From Candidatus Gastranaerophilales bacterium (lineage in GTDB: Bacteria > Cyanobacteriota > Vampirovibrionia > Gastranaerophilales > Gastranaerophilaceae), in NCBI GenBank assembly GCA_017415185.1, contig JAFQHZ010000024.1:1-49921 (forward strand): a DNA stretch of 49,921 nucleotides. The letters are read 5' to 3'. The notes beneath the pieces were generated by a model. That model worked only from the letters and a program-made list of their open reading frames with translations, had not been told where the DNA came from and searched no databases. The position numbers and the translations under genes are program-made. Shown in pieces: positions 8,722-17,275 of the stretch; the first letter of the stretch is position 1; each line of letters opens with the position of its first letter.

Positions 8722-9753
8722 ATGATTAGCGACAAAGAATTTTCAGAACTTCTTGAAAATTACAACATTTCTTTTTCAAAGGGAGACTGCGTTCAAGGGA
8801 CAGTTGTAGGCTATGAAGGAAACAACATTTTAGTTGACATCAACACCAAAACAAGCGCAATTTGTCCAAAAAGCGAAGTTTTAATTTCAAAAGACGAAGA
8901 TATTAAAAATATTCTAGTCGAAAACGAAAAATATGACTTTATTATCATTTATCCTCAAGACGAAGACGGAATTTATTATTTATCGCACAAAAAAGTTGCT
9001 TTCAAGAAAAACATAAGTCTTTTAGAAGAAAAATTCAAAAATGATGAAACTATAACAGGAAAAATTGCAAACATTGTCAAAGGCGGAATCCTTGTTAATA
9101 TAATGGGGGTAAGAGGCTTTGTTCCAAGCAGCCAATTAAAAATAGCAGATTATAAAACAGGGGATGAAATTGAATTAAAAATCATATCTTTTGATTTAGA
9201 AAAAAATAACTTCATTCTTTCAAACAAAAAAGTCTACGAAAACGAAATTGAAGCAATTAAAAAAGAAACTCTCGACAAAGTTGAATTAAATATGGTCGTT
9301 AGAGGAAAAGTTGTGAGATTAACGGATTTTGGCGCTTTTATAGATATCGGAGGAATAGACGGATTATTGCCATTGTCGCAAATGTCTTGGAGTTGGATTG
9401 AAAATCCAAACGAAATTTTAAAATTAAACGACACAATCGAAGTTGAAATTATAGGAATAGACAAAGAAAAACAAAGAATTTCTTTAAGCCTTAAAACTTT
9501 AATTGAAAACCCTTGGCTAAAAGCACAAGAAACAATCCAAGAAAAACAAATTATAGAAGGAAAAGTCATAGCCATTAAGCCTTTTGGAGCATTTGTTGAG
9601 GTTTTTCCAAAAGTTGAAGGATTAATAAACAAAACTCAAATAAAAGAATATTTTAAAAAATATCAAAAAAGTGTTGAATTAAATGACAAAATCAACGTTT
9701 TAATCAAAAAATTTGATGCAGATAATCAAAAAATTACTCTTGAAATTGTTTAG
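8722..9753 (+). CDS. rpsA: S1 RNA-binding domain protein, ribosomal protein S1-like
   Basis: 343 residues from the ATG at 8722, preferred over the upstream in-frame ATG at 8704 because AAGGGG lies just before it. Four consecutive S1 (OB-fold) repeats are visible at about 20-90, 105-170, 190-260 and 275-340. The third is canonical: GKVVRLTDFGAFIDIGGIDG followed by GIDKEKQRISLSLK. Cyanobacterial-type S1 proteins have three or four repeats, so this is probably ribosomal protein S1 or a paralogue involved in translation initiation. Its 3' end overlaps the convergent methyltransferase gene by 20 nt. Confidence 0.85.
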   Translation: MISDKEFSELLENYNISFSKGDCVQGTVVGYEGNNILVDINTKTSAICPKSEVLISKDEDIKNILVENEKYDFIIIYPQDEDGIYYLSHKKVAFKKNISLLEEKFKNDETITGKIANIVKGGILVNIMGVRGFVPSSQLKIADYKTGDEIELKIISFDLEKNNFILSNKKVYENEIEAIKKETLDKVELNMVVRGKVVRLTDFGAFIDIGGIDGLLPLSQMSWSWIENPNEILKLNDTIEVEIIGIDKEKQRISLSLKTLIENPWLKAQETIQEKQIIEGKVIAIKPFGAFVEVFPKVEGLINKTQIKEYFKKYQKSVELNDKINVLIKKFDADNQKITLEIV

Positions 9754-10540
9754 ATAATTGTTTTTTAAATTGAGAAAGCGTTATTAGAGAAGAATTTTTA
9801 ATTTCGTTTTCTCGATTTTTTAATATCTCATCATGTGATAGTGTTAAATCCTTGTCTTTATATGTAATTGCAGATTTTGTTTTTAGCTCTTGCAGTTCAA
9901 TATTAGTAAATTTATTTTTAATTAAATCAGAGTTAAACGAAGCAACTGTTGCAATAATTCTTTCATTTTTAATCGTTTTTCCAATAGTAAGCCCAGCCTT
10001 AATTAAAGCACTCAGCACAGGCTTTGAATGATTATAAGTACAATAAATTGAATCTTTGTGCATTAATTTTGTAATTTGAAATATAAAATCTTCGCTCCAC
10101 AAAACAGCTTGTTTATGAGGCGAAAAACCATCATGAAAAACAACATCATATTTTTTATTCAATTGTTTTATTGTTTTTCTTGCATCGTCAATATAAAAAT
10201 TAATAAATTCTGTTTTTAAAATATTTCTTTTAATAATTTCATTAATTTTTTCGCTATATTCAAATTCAAAAGATTTTTTAACAAGTTCTTCATTTATTTC
10301 AAGACAATCAATCTCTTGAATATTTGAAAAATTCTCAAGCGCACATTTTGTATTGTAGCCAATGCCATAACAAATATCCAAAATTTTAATGGGCTTTTTT
10401 TGATATATCAAGGAAGGCTCAACAAATTTTTCAAAAGCTTCTTTTTTTGCTCCAAATTTTGAATGAAAAATCTCGTCCAATTTTTTGTCATAAAGTCCAA
10501 TAGAGCCGTCTTGAGTTGTAAAAAATTCAATGTCTTGCAT
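9734..10540 (-). CDS. MnmC-like tRNA wobble-uridine methyltransferase (DUF752)
   Basis: 268 residues. The SAM-binding motif ILDICYGIGYNTK is at about 53-65, and an acidic loop ending CLEI follows. The DUF752/MnmC signature FHDGFSPHKQAVLWSEDF corresponds to the FxPxKNPxMW block of the bacterial MnmC methyltransferase domain. The FAD-oxidase half of E. coli MnmC is absent, as in stand-alone MnmC2 enzymes, so it likely carries out the final methylation to mnm5(s2)U in tRNA anticodons. A TATACT hexamer lies 6 nt before the ATG and there is no Shine-Dalgarno, suggesting a leaderless mRNA. Confidence 0.85.
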   Translation of the reverse strand: MQDIEFFTTQDGSIGLYDKKLDEIFHSKFGAKKEAFEKFVEPSLIYQKKPIKILDICYGIGYNTKCALENFSNIQEIDCLEINEELVKKSFEFEYSEKINEIIKRNILKTEFINFYIDDARKTIKQLNKKYDVVFHDGFSPHKQAVLWSEDFIFQITKLMHKDSIYCTYNHSKPVLSALIKAGLTIGKTIKNERIIATVASFNSDLIKNKFTNIELQELKTKSAITYKDKDLTLSHDEILKNRENEIKNSSLITLSQFKKQLSKQFQE

Positions 10541-10607
10541 AACAACAGTATAGCAAAGTTATTTTTTTATAAGTATTATATATCCAAAGATTATATCGAG
10601 GATGAAA

Positions 10608-11558
10608 ATGAATATTCGACCAATCAGTTTTAAATCTCAAATTTTAAACAATACAAATCCTGTTTTGAATTCTTCAAAAGCTTCTGGTGAAGATTTTGAT
10701 TTAATGATTAAACAAGCGCAGCTTGCTTATAAAACTACTTCAACAATAAAAAAAGCTTCAAGATATGCTCAAAAAGAAGCATCTAATATCGTTTATGATT
10801 CAATACAAATTCAAAAAAATGCCGATATAATTTTAGCGCAAATTATCGACACACAAGCCTTTATTAGATATTGCAAAGACAAAAGAAAAAATATCCCTCT
10901 TGCTTCTTCTTATATTAGCAAAATTCAAATAGATAAAGGTTTTTATGATGTTATCATAACCCCTCAAAAAATCAGTGCGATTAAAAAAGAAGACTCTAAA
11001 ACAACCCTTTATCAATTCGACACAGAAGAAAGAGAGTTAATATATTGCGCAAATAACATTCAAAAACAAGGCTATGTGACTTCAATCGATAGCGAATATT
11101 TCTTTGAGGACGGTTATCTTTCAAAATTTAATTCAGGCGTTTCAAAAGGAAATTTTGATTTCATTAATCAAAGCTATACTTTTACAATAGGAAGATTTGA
11201 TGAACATGTTCTTGAAAGTTTTTCATCAAAAATTGTTAAAACTTTAGATAAAAAAAGCACAGAAAGATTTTTTGAATTTTCCCCAAGCAAAGAACTATCA
11301 AAATATTCAAGAAACCAAACCGAAAATTCAACCAACGAAATTAAAAAAGAATTAGAATATAGCTTTGATGATGGAAACTTAAAAACATTTAAAAAGGACC
11401 TTGTGTTAAATCCATATCATTATAAAGCACAACTATCAGTCGAATACGCAAACGAAAACGACTTTTATATTGAAAGCCAATGCGATTCAAACAATATCCC
11501 TGAATATAAAGCAATTTGCTTTTATCAAGATGGAAAAATTGAAGGAAGCATAATTTAA
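10608..11558 (+). CDS. Protein of unknown function with N-terminal MNIRPISFKS motif
   Basis: 316 residues from the ATG at 10608, chosen because GAGG sits 6 nt upstream (the alternative ATG at 10602 is too close). No family recognised. There is no signal peptide or membrane helix. The N-terminal third is helical and Ala/Lys/Gln-rich; the rest looks beta-rich (FEDGYLSKFNSGVSKGNFDF, YQFDTEERELIY). The N-terminus MNIRPISFKSQIL resembles the N-termini of the two RNase III-like proteins at 31707 and 33096. Flanked by minus-strand genes on both sides, so monocistronic. Confidence 0.75.
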   Translation: MNIRPISFKSQILNNTNPVLNSSKASGEDFDLMIKQAQLAYKTTSTIKKASRYAQKEASNIVYDSIQIQKNADIILAQIIDTQAFIRYCKDKRKNIPLASSYISKIQIDKGFYDVIITPQKISAIKKEDSKTTLYQFDTEERELIYCANNIQKQGYVTSIDSEYFFEDGYLSKFNSGVSKGNFDFINQSYTFTIGRFDEHVLESFSSKIVKTLDKKSTERFFEFSPSKELSKYSRNQTENSTNEIKKELEYSFDDGNLKTFKKDLVLNPYHYKAQLSVEYANENDFYIESQCDSNNIPEYKAICFYQDGKIEGSII

Positions 11559-11560
11559 TA

Positions 11561-12265
11561 TTAATTTGGCAATTTTAAATTGTCTTCAAGTTCAAGAATT
11601 AAACTTTCTCCTTTTTTAGCCTTGTAATGAAGTCCTGGAGAAACAATCCCCGAAACCAAACCAACGCCACCACCAACAGAACCGCCAATTACAAGACCGG
11701 TTATGGTGTTACCCGCAGCAACCCCAATTGCAGAACCTAAACCTGCGCCAACTCCGCCAACCGATAAAGTATAAGCTGCGATTTTTCCTGCTGTTTCTTT
11801 TGCGCCTTCTTGAAGATATTTTTTCTTTGAAGCCAATTGAACCGCAACAGGAATATTTTGTCCATCAGGAAGCAAAATATGAGTAAATTCCATATATACT
11901 TTTGCATTTCTTGAGAACCATTTTGGATTTTCAATGCAAGTTATTCTAGCAATTAAAGAAGAATTGCAAGGGATAAGCAATGTTCCTTCTTGGGTTTTTA
12001 AATCGTTATCGAAAGAAAATTGAACATAGTCTCCAACTTTATAATATTTTGAATTAAAATTTTGTGCAAAATTAACCAGAATATAATTTTCTTTTTGAAT
12101 AATATTGCCACAAGGAGTTACTTTAACAAGATTAATTTTAGAATTTTCAACAGCTTGCAAATGTTCGATGTCGTTGTCTGAATAATCGAAAGCTAAAGCT
12201 GAAAGCTGAACATTAGAACAAAGCATTAATGATAATAATACTGTTGAAAAAACTTTTTTATTCAT
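11561..12265 (-). CDS. Exported glycine-zipper protein of unknown function
   Basis: 234 residues from the ATG at 12265, which has GAGGG 3 nt upstream; the longer reading would need a TTG. A Sec signal peptide is evident (MNKKVF, a hydrophobic run, cleavage after ALA). The mature part has a beta-rich region with a cargo-like barrel pattern (VGDYVQFSFDNDL, EGTLLIPCNSSLIARITCIE), then a Gly-rich amphipathic stretch (residues about 165-215: VGGVGAGLGSAIGVAAG) like glycine-zipper membrane segments of outer-membrane-associated proteins. Probably envelope-located. It ends 2 nt from the convergent gene at 11558. Confidence 0.75.
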   Translation of the reverse strand: MNKKVFSTVLLSLMLCSNVQLSALAFDYSDNDIEHLQAVENSKINLVKVTPCGNIIQKENYILVNFAQNFNSKYYKVGDYVQFSFDNDLKTQEGTLLIPCNSSLIARITCIENPKWFSRNAKVYMEFTHILLPDGQNIPVAVQLASKKKYLQEGAKETAGKIAAYTLSVGGVGAGLGSAIGVAAGNTITGLVIGGSVGGGVGLVSGIVSPGLHYKAKKGESLILELEDNLKLPN

Positions 12266-12319
12266 AAACCCTCGCAATATTAATTTCTATTTAAATAATA
12301 GCAGATTTTATAATTTTTT

Positions 12320-14407
12320 TTAATAGTCAATTTGATTTATAAAATAATATAAATTTGCTTTAAAATCATATTCTGCCATTGAAATTTCTTCTTTGTAATC
12401 AAGCTTGAAATTTTTGCGCTGCTTCATATAGGCAAAGCTAAAGCAAGCTCTTTCAAGAGCGTCTTCCTCATATAACTTCGCCCCCATTTCATCAGCATAA
12501 ACAAAATAGCAGTTATAGTTTTTATTGCTATTAAAAATGATATTTTTACCTTCAATTTTATAATTTTTCACAATATCTTCAGGATTGAAAACATTATCTG
12601 TTTGAACAGTATCTTCTAAAATTATAAGGTCATATTTTTTCATTTTTTCATCACTAAAAGTTCCAACATTAAGAAAATCGATGTTATATCCTTCGTATTC
12701 AAGCTTTTTTAAATAAAGAGCAGAGCTAACAAGAGTTTTAACAAAAGCGATGTTCTTTTTGTCGGGATATCTTTTTTTAATTGTTTGAAAAATTCTTGGC
12801 GCAACTTCCATAACTGAAATTACTTTCTTTTGATAACAATCATCCTCAAATTGAGAAAGATTATAATTTGCCTTTTTAAAACCGTCATAAATTATCTTAA
12901 AAGGCATTCTTTTGTTATGAAAAGGAATTAAAAACATATAAAATAAACAGAAAAACAATATTACTGGCTTTAAGAAAAATTTTTTCTTATATGCACCAAT
13001 CAAAACAACACTACTCAAACAAACAAAAGCAACAATAAAACGAATTGAATAAACCATATAAGCCGTTGCTCTTGCAAGCATTAAAATATTAATCACAAAA
13101 GCTAAAGACAAAATAAAAAGAAGAGCAGTTTTTTTGTTTTTATTAAAAAAGAATTTAAAAATTGAAACAAAAATTAATGGCAAAAATACCAAAAATCCTA
13201 AAATACCAAAGCCAACAGTTTGTTCGTCTGTAAAAATATTCACGATTTGTTGAGGAACATTGCAACCAATTTGAGGATCAATATGAATAAATCCAAAAAA
13301 TGCCTTTTTTGCTTCTAAAATTATTGCGCTTAAATAAACTCCCCATCTAAAACCCGTAAAATCAAGAGCTTGGAAAGAAAAATGAATCAAATTTGCAATA
13401 TAGCCTTTAATTCCGCCCCAAAATCTGTGCCCTAAGTATGCTGTATGATTAGACAAAGGATTATGGAAATGAATTAAGTTTAAAATATAGTTATAGCTTG
13501 AAAAAACAAAGAAATTTATAAAGAAAAACAAAGAAAATCTTTTTAAATTTTCAATTTTATTGTTTTTTTCAATCAATTTTTCATATAAAAAAATCAATAC
13601 AAAAAAAGCAAAAACAGCAACAACGCCAGTGCTTTTAACACCCGTTGCAAGAGCAAGCGCTAGCGAAGAAAAATATATTGATTTTCTAATATAAAGCGCA
13701 AAAGCGCTAATCAAAAAAGATCCAACAAGCAAATCTGTTTGCAAACTTGGCATTTGAATTATTATTGCGCACAAAGAAGAAAAAACAAAAATTGCATAAA
13801 GTCTTTTTCGAAAAGCAAATTTGAATTTTTCAAAAACGCTCCACATTGAAAAAATAGTCAAGAAGAAAGCGCAATATGAAACAATTCCGTATCCATGAAA
13901 ATTCTTTTTAAACAACAATAGCCAAGAATAAATTATTTCAGAATTAATCGGCATCACAAGCGCTCTTATGTCGTTTGTTTCAAAATGGTTTAAAGAACCT
14001 TGCGAAGCAAATTCATAAGCTCTTAAAAAATGATAAGTTTGGCTATCTGGTTCTAAAACGGGCATAACTAACGCTAAAAAAAGCGAAATTAAAAGCAAAA
14101 TCAAAAAAGCGCTTGATAAAATAATTAAGCTTTTGTCGAACAACAAAGAATTTTTAAGTCTGTTTAAATCAAAATTAAATTTAAGAGGTTTAATTTTTTT
14201 AAATTTAAAATATGAAAAAGTGGCAAGAAAATTAATAATCGAAAAAACAAAAGCATTAATCTCGTTTATTGCACCAAACAAAGATAAAATTTCCATGTTC
14301 AGCACAATTAGCGCAAATAGAGCAATGAAGATAATTAAAAAATTACCAAAAATTGAAGCTAAAAAATAGCTTGAAAATAAATTTAATATTATTGCCCCTA
14401 CAAACAT
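12320..14407 (-). CDS. Multi-pass membrane protein, GT-C glycosyltransferase-like
   Basis: 695 residues with roughly 12-13 transmembrane helices over the first 500 residues and a soluble C-terminal domain of about 190 residues. The first long extracytoplasmic loop begins MPVLEPDSQTYHFLRAYEF, an acidic D-x3-Y-H arrangement like the catalytic loop of PMT/ArnT/GT39-type enzymes that use polyprenyl-phosphate sugars. The C-terminal part (for example KKYDLIILEDT) has a Rossmann-like alternation. Located downstream of a GT2 and a YhcH gene, which favours envelope glycan work. No named family is certain. A TAAAAT hexamer 6 nt before the ATG suggests a leaderless start or internal promoter. Confidence 0.75.
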   Translation of the reverse strand: MFVGAIILNLFSSYFLASIFGNFLIIFIALFALIVLNMEILSLFGAINEINAFVFSIINFLATFSYFKFKKIKPLKFNFDLNRLKNSLLFDKSLIILSSAFLILLLISLFLALVMPVLEPDSQTYHFLRAYEFASQGSLNHFETNDIRALVMPINSEIIYSWLLLFKKNFHGYGIVSYCAFFLTIFSMWSVFEKFKFAFRKRLYAIFVFSSLCAIIIQMPSLQTDLLVGSFLISAFALYIRKSIYFSSLALALATGVKSTGVVAVFAFFVLIFLYEKLIEKNNKIENLKRFSLFFFINFFVFSSYNYILNLIHFHNPLSNHTAYLGHRFWGGIKGYIANLIHFSFQALDFTGFRWGVYLSAIILEAKKAFFGFIHIDPQIGCNVPQQIVNIFTDEQTVGFGILGFLVFLPLIFVSIFKFFFNKNKKTALLFILSLAFVINILMLARATAYMVYSIRFIVAFVCLSSVVLIGAYKKKFFLKPVILFFCLFYMFLIPFHNKRMPFKIIYDGFKKANYNLSQFEDDCYQKKVISVMEVAPRIFQTIKKRYPDKKNIAFVKTLVSSALYLKKLEYEGYNIDFLNVGTFSDEKMKKYDLIILEDTVQTDNVFNPEDIVKNYKIEGKNIIFNSNKNYNCYFVYADEMGAKLYEEDALERACFSFAYMKQRKNFKLDYKEEISMAEYDFKANLYYFINQIDY

Positions 14408-14422
14408 AAGATTATTTTAGCC

Positions 14423-14878
14423 TTAAAGTACAATTTTAACTATAACTTTTTTAATATTCATAGGCTCGCAATAAGCAAGCATTGGCGCATGAACATCATT
14501 TTTAAAGAAAACAACAAAATCGCCCTGTTGAACATCAACAAAATTAAATTTTTCTCCGTTTAAAAATTCAACATCTTTTTCATCATTATATTTTTCAGTT
14601 ATTTCATTAAAATCTTCTAAAATTCCATAGCCCATTTTTTCGCTTCCTGAAATAACATATTGAATATCAATATATTTTCGATGAACTTCCCATTTTTTTT
14701 CTTCAACAGGCTTTGTTTTCAAAGTTTGAACATTAGCATAAATTTCATTGCCATCAATTTCATAACTTCCATCTTCGATACTTTTTAAATCTGTATTTTT
14801 TAAAAAATCGAACGCTTTTTTAAATTTATCGCCCAAAACAAAATATTGTTCGCAATTTGATAATCTATCGTAAATCAT
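14423..14878 (-). CDS. YhcH/YjgK/YiaL (DUF386) family cupin-like protein
   Basis: 151 residues, the usual family length. Characteristic features are the N-terminal MIYDRL, the central HRKYIDIQYVISGSEKMG block (conserved His and Glu near residues 72-90) and DFVVFFKNDVHAP near the end, with metal-binding His/Glu residues in a jelly-roll fold. Family members (YhcH/NanQ) act on anomers of sialic acid or related sugars. The gene overlaps the upstream GT2 gene by 14 nt and is 15 nt before the GT-C-like gene, so a role in sugar handling within this operon is likely. Confidence 0.9.
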   Translation of the reverse strand: MIYDRLSNCEQYFVLGDKFKKAFDFLKNTDLKSIEDGSYEIDGNEIYANVQTLKTKPVEEKKWEVHRKYIDIQYVISGSEKMGYGILEDFNEITEKYNDEKDVEFLNGEKFNFVDVQQGDFVVFFKNDVHAPMLAYCEPMNIKKVIVKIVL

Positions 14879-15635
14879 TTTTGGCTCCTTTTTCTAAAAT
14901 CATTATTTGCAAAACAAATGATTCAATATATTTCTTTTTAGCAAAAATAAACCCTCTGCGCCCATCTAAAAAAGCGCCTTTTAAAATATACCAATTAAAA
15001 AACTCAAAGCACGGTTTTAAAAATACAGAGGATGAAATTTTATCTGCATTTTTGTAAATGTTTCTTGTTTTTTCAAGAATATCACTAATCGATTTTATAA
15101 TATCTGCTTCGATAAATTTTAAAATATATGCATTTTTCGCATTTCGATTTGGCTTAATTTTGTGAATTTTTCCTGATTTTAATTTTAATTCAAGAGAAAA
15201 ATCGTTTAAAAATTCAGCACTTTCTTTTTTGAACAATCTTAAAATATTTTTTTCTAGTGCAGATTTAATTTCTTTATTCAAATAAAAACTTTTTTGATAA
15301 AAAGAAACGGCGTTTTTATTTTTCTTAGGATTTGAAATATACTTTTGAATTTCAAAAACAAGCTTTTGAGGTATTATTTCGTTTTCTTCTAAGACAAAAA
15401 TCCAATCGTTTTTTGCTTCATTTAAAGCTTGATTTTGCGCAATTGAAAAATCGTTTTTGTCAGCATAAATTATTTTAGCTTTATATTCCTTTGCGATTTC
15501 AACAGTATCATCAACAGAATGTTCGTCTAAAACAATAATTTCATCGAAATCTTTAATTGATTCAAGAGTTTCGCATATTTTTTCTTCATTATTTTTAGTT
15601 TTTAAAATTACCGATACTTTAATTTTTTCTTCCAT
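14865..15635 (-). CDS. Family 2 glycosyltransferase, WaaE/KdtX-like
   Basis: 256 residues from the ATG at 15635 (AGG 5 nt upstream; the alternative GTG at 15641 is too close). N-terminal GT2 core: VSVILKTKNNEEKICETLES and EIIVLDEHSVDDT match the opening of WaaE-type LPS glycosyltransferases. The C-terminal block FFNWYILKGAFLDGRRGF also matches that family. The metal-binding DxD position reads FVLEENEII rather than LDADE, so nucleotide-sugar binding may be altered. Head of the operon with YhcH and the GT-C-like gene. Likely cytoplasmic face of the membrane. Confidence 0.85.
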   Translation of the reverse strand: MEEKIKVSVILKTKNNEEKICETLESIKDFDEIIVLDEHSVDDTVEIAKEYKAKIIYADKNDFSIAQNQALNEAKNDWIFVLEENEIIPQKLVFEIQKYISNPKKNKNAVSFYQKSFYLNKEIKSALEKNILRLFKKESAEFLNDFSLELKLKSGKIHKIKPNRNAKNAYILKFIEADIIKSISDILEKTRNIYKNADKISSSVFLKPCFEFFNWYILKGAFLDGRRGFIFAKKKYIESFVLQIMILEKGAKNDLR

Positions 15636-15648
15636 TGTCACCTAGCAA

Positions 15649-15671
15649 AAAGACGCACTCAGTGCGTCTTT
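15649..15671 (-). terminator. Intrinsic terminator downstream of sepF
   Basis: Perfect 10-bp stem AAAGACGCAC / GTGCGTCTTT with a TCA/TGA loop, followed on the minus strand by further T residues. It separates the yggS-sepF unit from the GT2 operon. Confidence 0.85.
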
Positions 15672-15730
15672 ATTAACTCTCTATATTTTTCCGTAATCTA
15701 ATATCCTTCACGGTGTTTATTTTTGCTTTT

Positions 15731-15883
15731 TGCTCCTGAGGGGCTGCGTCCCACGTCGCTTTAGTCCAGTTTCGCACTTGCTGCCTGCTCAACGCAGCCA
15801 TCTGCGTGCTTCACATCCTGCAGGCTTAGACCGCACTCGCTAAGCCAAGTCTGGCTAAGCTCGTTTGCCTAAGCTTTAGTCCA
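15731..15883. repeat. GC-rich structured element at the 3' end of sepF
   Basis: About 57% GC over 15731-15880 by hand count, against about 30% for the window. It is bounded by an 11-bp direct repeat, GCTTTAGTCCA, at 15758-15768 and 15873-15883, the second copy lying inside the last codons of sepF. On the minus strand it can fold: GCCTGC pairs with GCAGGC enclosing an inner hairpin CGCAG-ATGG-CTGCG, plus a GGG-ACGCAG-CCC hairpin and an AGCC-AGACTT-GGCT hairpin. There is no ORF in it. It may be a REP/MITE-like insertion or a structured 3' UTR or ncRNA; the sequence alone does not decide. Confidence 0.55.
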
Positions 15884-16366
15884 CATTGCGTCTGTTGATA
15901 ATTTTGAATTCATAAACTCTTGAGAGATATTGATATTAGATGGAGTAAAGATGAATACATTTTCGCCGATTTTTCTTTGTGAGCCATCAAGAGCGTGTGT
16001 GCATCCACATAAGAAATCAACGATACGTTGTGATTGTTCTCTATCAAGAAGTTGGAGATTTAAGATAACAGTTTTTCTTTCTTTAAGCGCCTCAACAATT
16101 GTAATTGATTCATTGTATGCTTTTGGTTCAATCACAACTACTTCATGTGCGCCAGCTTTAGCTTGAGGTAAAACTCTTAAGTTTGCTCTTGATTTTCTGA
16201 TTGGATTAGTTTCTGTGAAACTTGGTTTAAGCGCTGCATTTTCTTCTGTTGGATATGCTGCTTCAAAACCACCTTCAAATTCGTCTTCGTATTGTTCTTC
16301 GCCCATTGGATTCAATGAGTCAGTCAATGCTCCGATAATTTCTTTAATTTTTTCTGAAAGTGCCAT
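15869..16366 (-). CDS. sepF: Cell division protein SepF
   Basis: 165 residues. SepF anchors and bundles FtsZ at the septum. Short N-terminal amphipathic helix (MALSEKIKEIIGAL) for membrane binding, acidic linker with YEDEFEG, then the SepF core at about 75-155: VVVIEPKAYNE, KTVILNLQLLDREQSQRIVD and FLCGCTHALDG, ending VFIFTPSNINI. A good Shine-Dalgarno (AAGGAG) precedes the ATG. It sits directly downstream of yggS, an arrangement known in cyanobacteria and Firmicutes. The last few codons (MWTKA and stop) lie in the GC-rich element, so the C-terminus may be altered from the ancestral one. Confidence 0.97.
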   Translation of the reverse strand: MALSEKIKEIIGALTDSLNPMGEEQYEDEFEGGFEAAYPTEENAALKPSFTETNPIRKSRANLRVLPQAKAGAHEVVVIEPKAYNESITIVEALKERKTVILNLQLLDREQSQRIVDFLCGCTHALDGSQRKIGENVFIFTPSNINISQEFMNSKLSTDAMWTKA

Positions 16367-16385
16367 CTTTTCTCCTTTTATATTT

Positions 16386-17024
16386 TTAATTAAATAATAT
16401 TCGTCCTAATCTAATCATCGTTGCGCCGCATTCGAGCGCAATTTTATAATCGTGACTCATTCCCATTGAAAGTTCTTTTAATTGATATTCATCAACCAAC
16501 TTTCTCATTTCAAGAAAAAGTCTTCGAAGTTCGTTTTCATCATCAATCAAAGGCGCAATATTCATTAAGCCAACAAGTTCTAATGATTTCAAACTTTTAA
16601 CTTCTTCGATTAAATTTTCAAGCTGCGATACATTAACCCCAAACTTTTGAGACTCATTTGCATTATTAACTTGAATTAAAATCTTTTGAATAATGCCTTT
16701 TTTAGAAGCCTCTTCATCAATACATTTTGCAACTTTTAAACTATCAACTGAATGAATATATTCAAAAGTTCCGACAACATGTTTGACTTTATTCGTTTGT
16801 AAATGTCCAATAAAATGATATATCGATTGTTTGCGCTTTGTATCATCCATTTTGTTGATTTTTTCAAGCGCATCCAATGCTCTGCTTTCCGCAAAATCTC
16901 TCAATCCTGCGTCAAACGCTTCTATCATTTTTTGCTCATCGTAGTATTTTGTTACTGCGATGATTCTTGGGTTATAGTTTTCAATACCTTTTAAAACTAA
17001 CTCTAAGTTCTCTTTGACAGTCAT
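16386..17024 (-). CDS. yggS: YggS/PLPBP family pyridoxal-phosphate homeostasis protein
   Basis: 212 residues, slightly shorter than the usual 225-230. TIM-barrel fold typical of alanine-racemase N-terminal domains. The PLP-binding lysine lies in IIAVTKYY near residue 26. Other signatures are HFIGHLQTNK, HSVDSLK, IQVNNANESQKFGV and LSMGMSHDYKIALECGATMIRLG, which binds the phosphate. It binds PLP without enzymatic activity and buffers PLP and amino acid pools. Co-directional with sepF (19 nt apart). Confidence 0.97.
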   Translation of the reverse strand: MTVKENLELVLKGIENYNPRIIAVTKYYDEQKMIEAFDAGLRDFAESRALDALEKINKMDDTKRKQSIYHFIGHLQTNKVKHVVGTFEYIHSVDSLKVAKCIDEEASKKGIIQKILIQVNNANESQKFGVNVSQLENLIEEVKSLKSLELVGLMNIAPLIDDENELRRLFLEMRKLVDEYQLKELSMGMSHDYKIALECGATMIRLGRILFN

Positions 17025-17138
17025 TTAAAAGCCTTATTAAAAAATACTCCCCATATCTTTTTGTGGAATTTCCCCACAATTTTTATTTTAAAATATTTTT
17101 TTGCAGTTGCAAATTATTGTTTTCATTGATTTTTTTGG

Positions 17139-17185
17139 CATGTCAAAACATGCTCAAATCATGTCGGGGTGCATGTTTTGACATG
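17139..17185. promoter_or_regulatory. 15-bp inverted repeat built of two CATGT-N4-ACATG sites
   Basis: CATGTCAAAACATGC (17139-17153) and GCATGTTTTGACATG (17171-17185) are perfect inverted copies separated by 17 nt. Each arm is itself a palindrome CATGT-N4-ACATG, and a further CATGT half-site lies at 17160-17164. Centres are 33 bp apart. It lies in the divergent region between yggS and comEB, and an 8-bp palindrome GGCATGCC (17236-17243) follows just upstream of the probable comEB -10 (TATACT, 17250-17255). No poly-T follows, so an operator array is more likely than a terminator. Confidence 0.55.
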
Positions 17186-17275
17186 TTGCATTTTTATTAA
17201 TATTTCTTAACAAGAAGCTGATTTATTTTAATTGTGGCATGCCTTTTGATATACTTTAATTACGAGGTGAAAATT

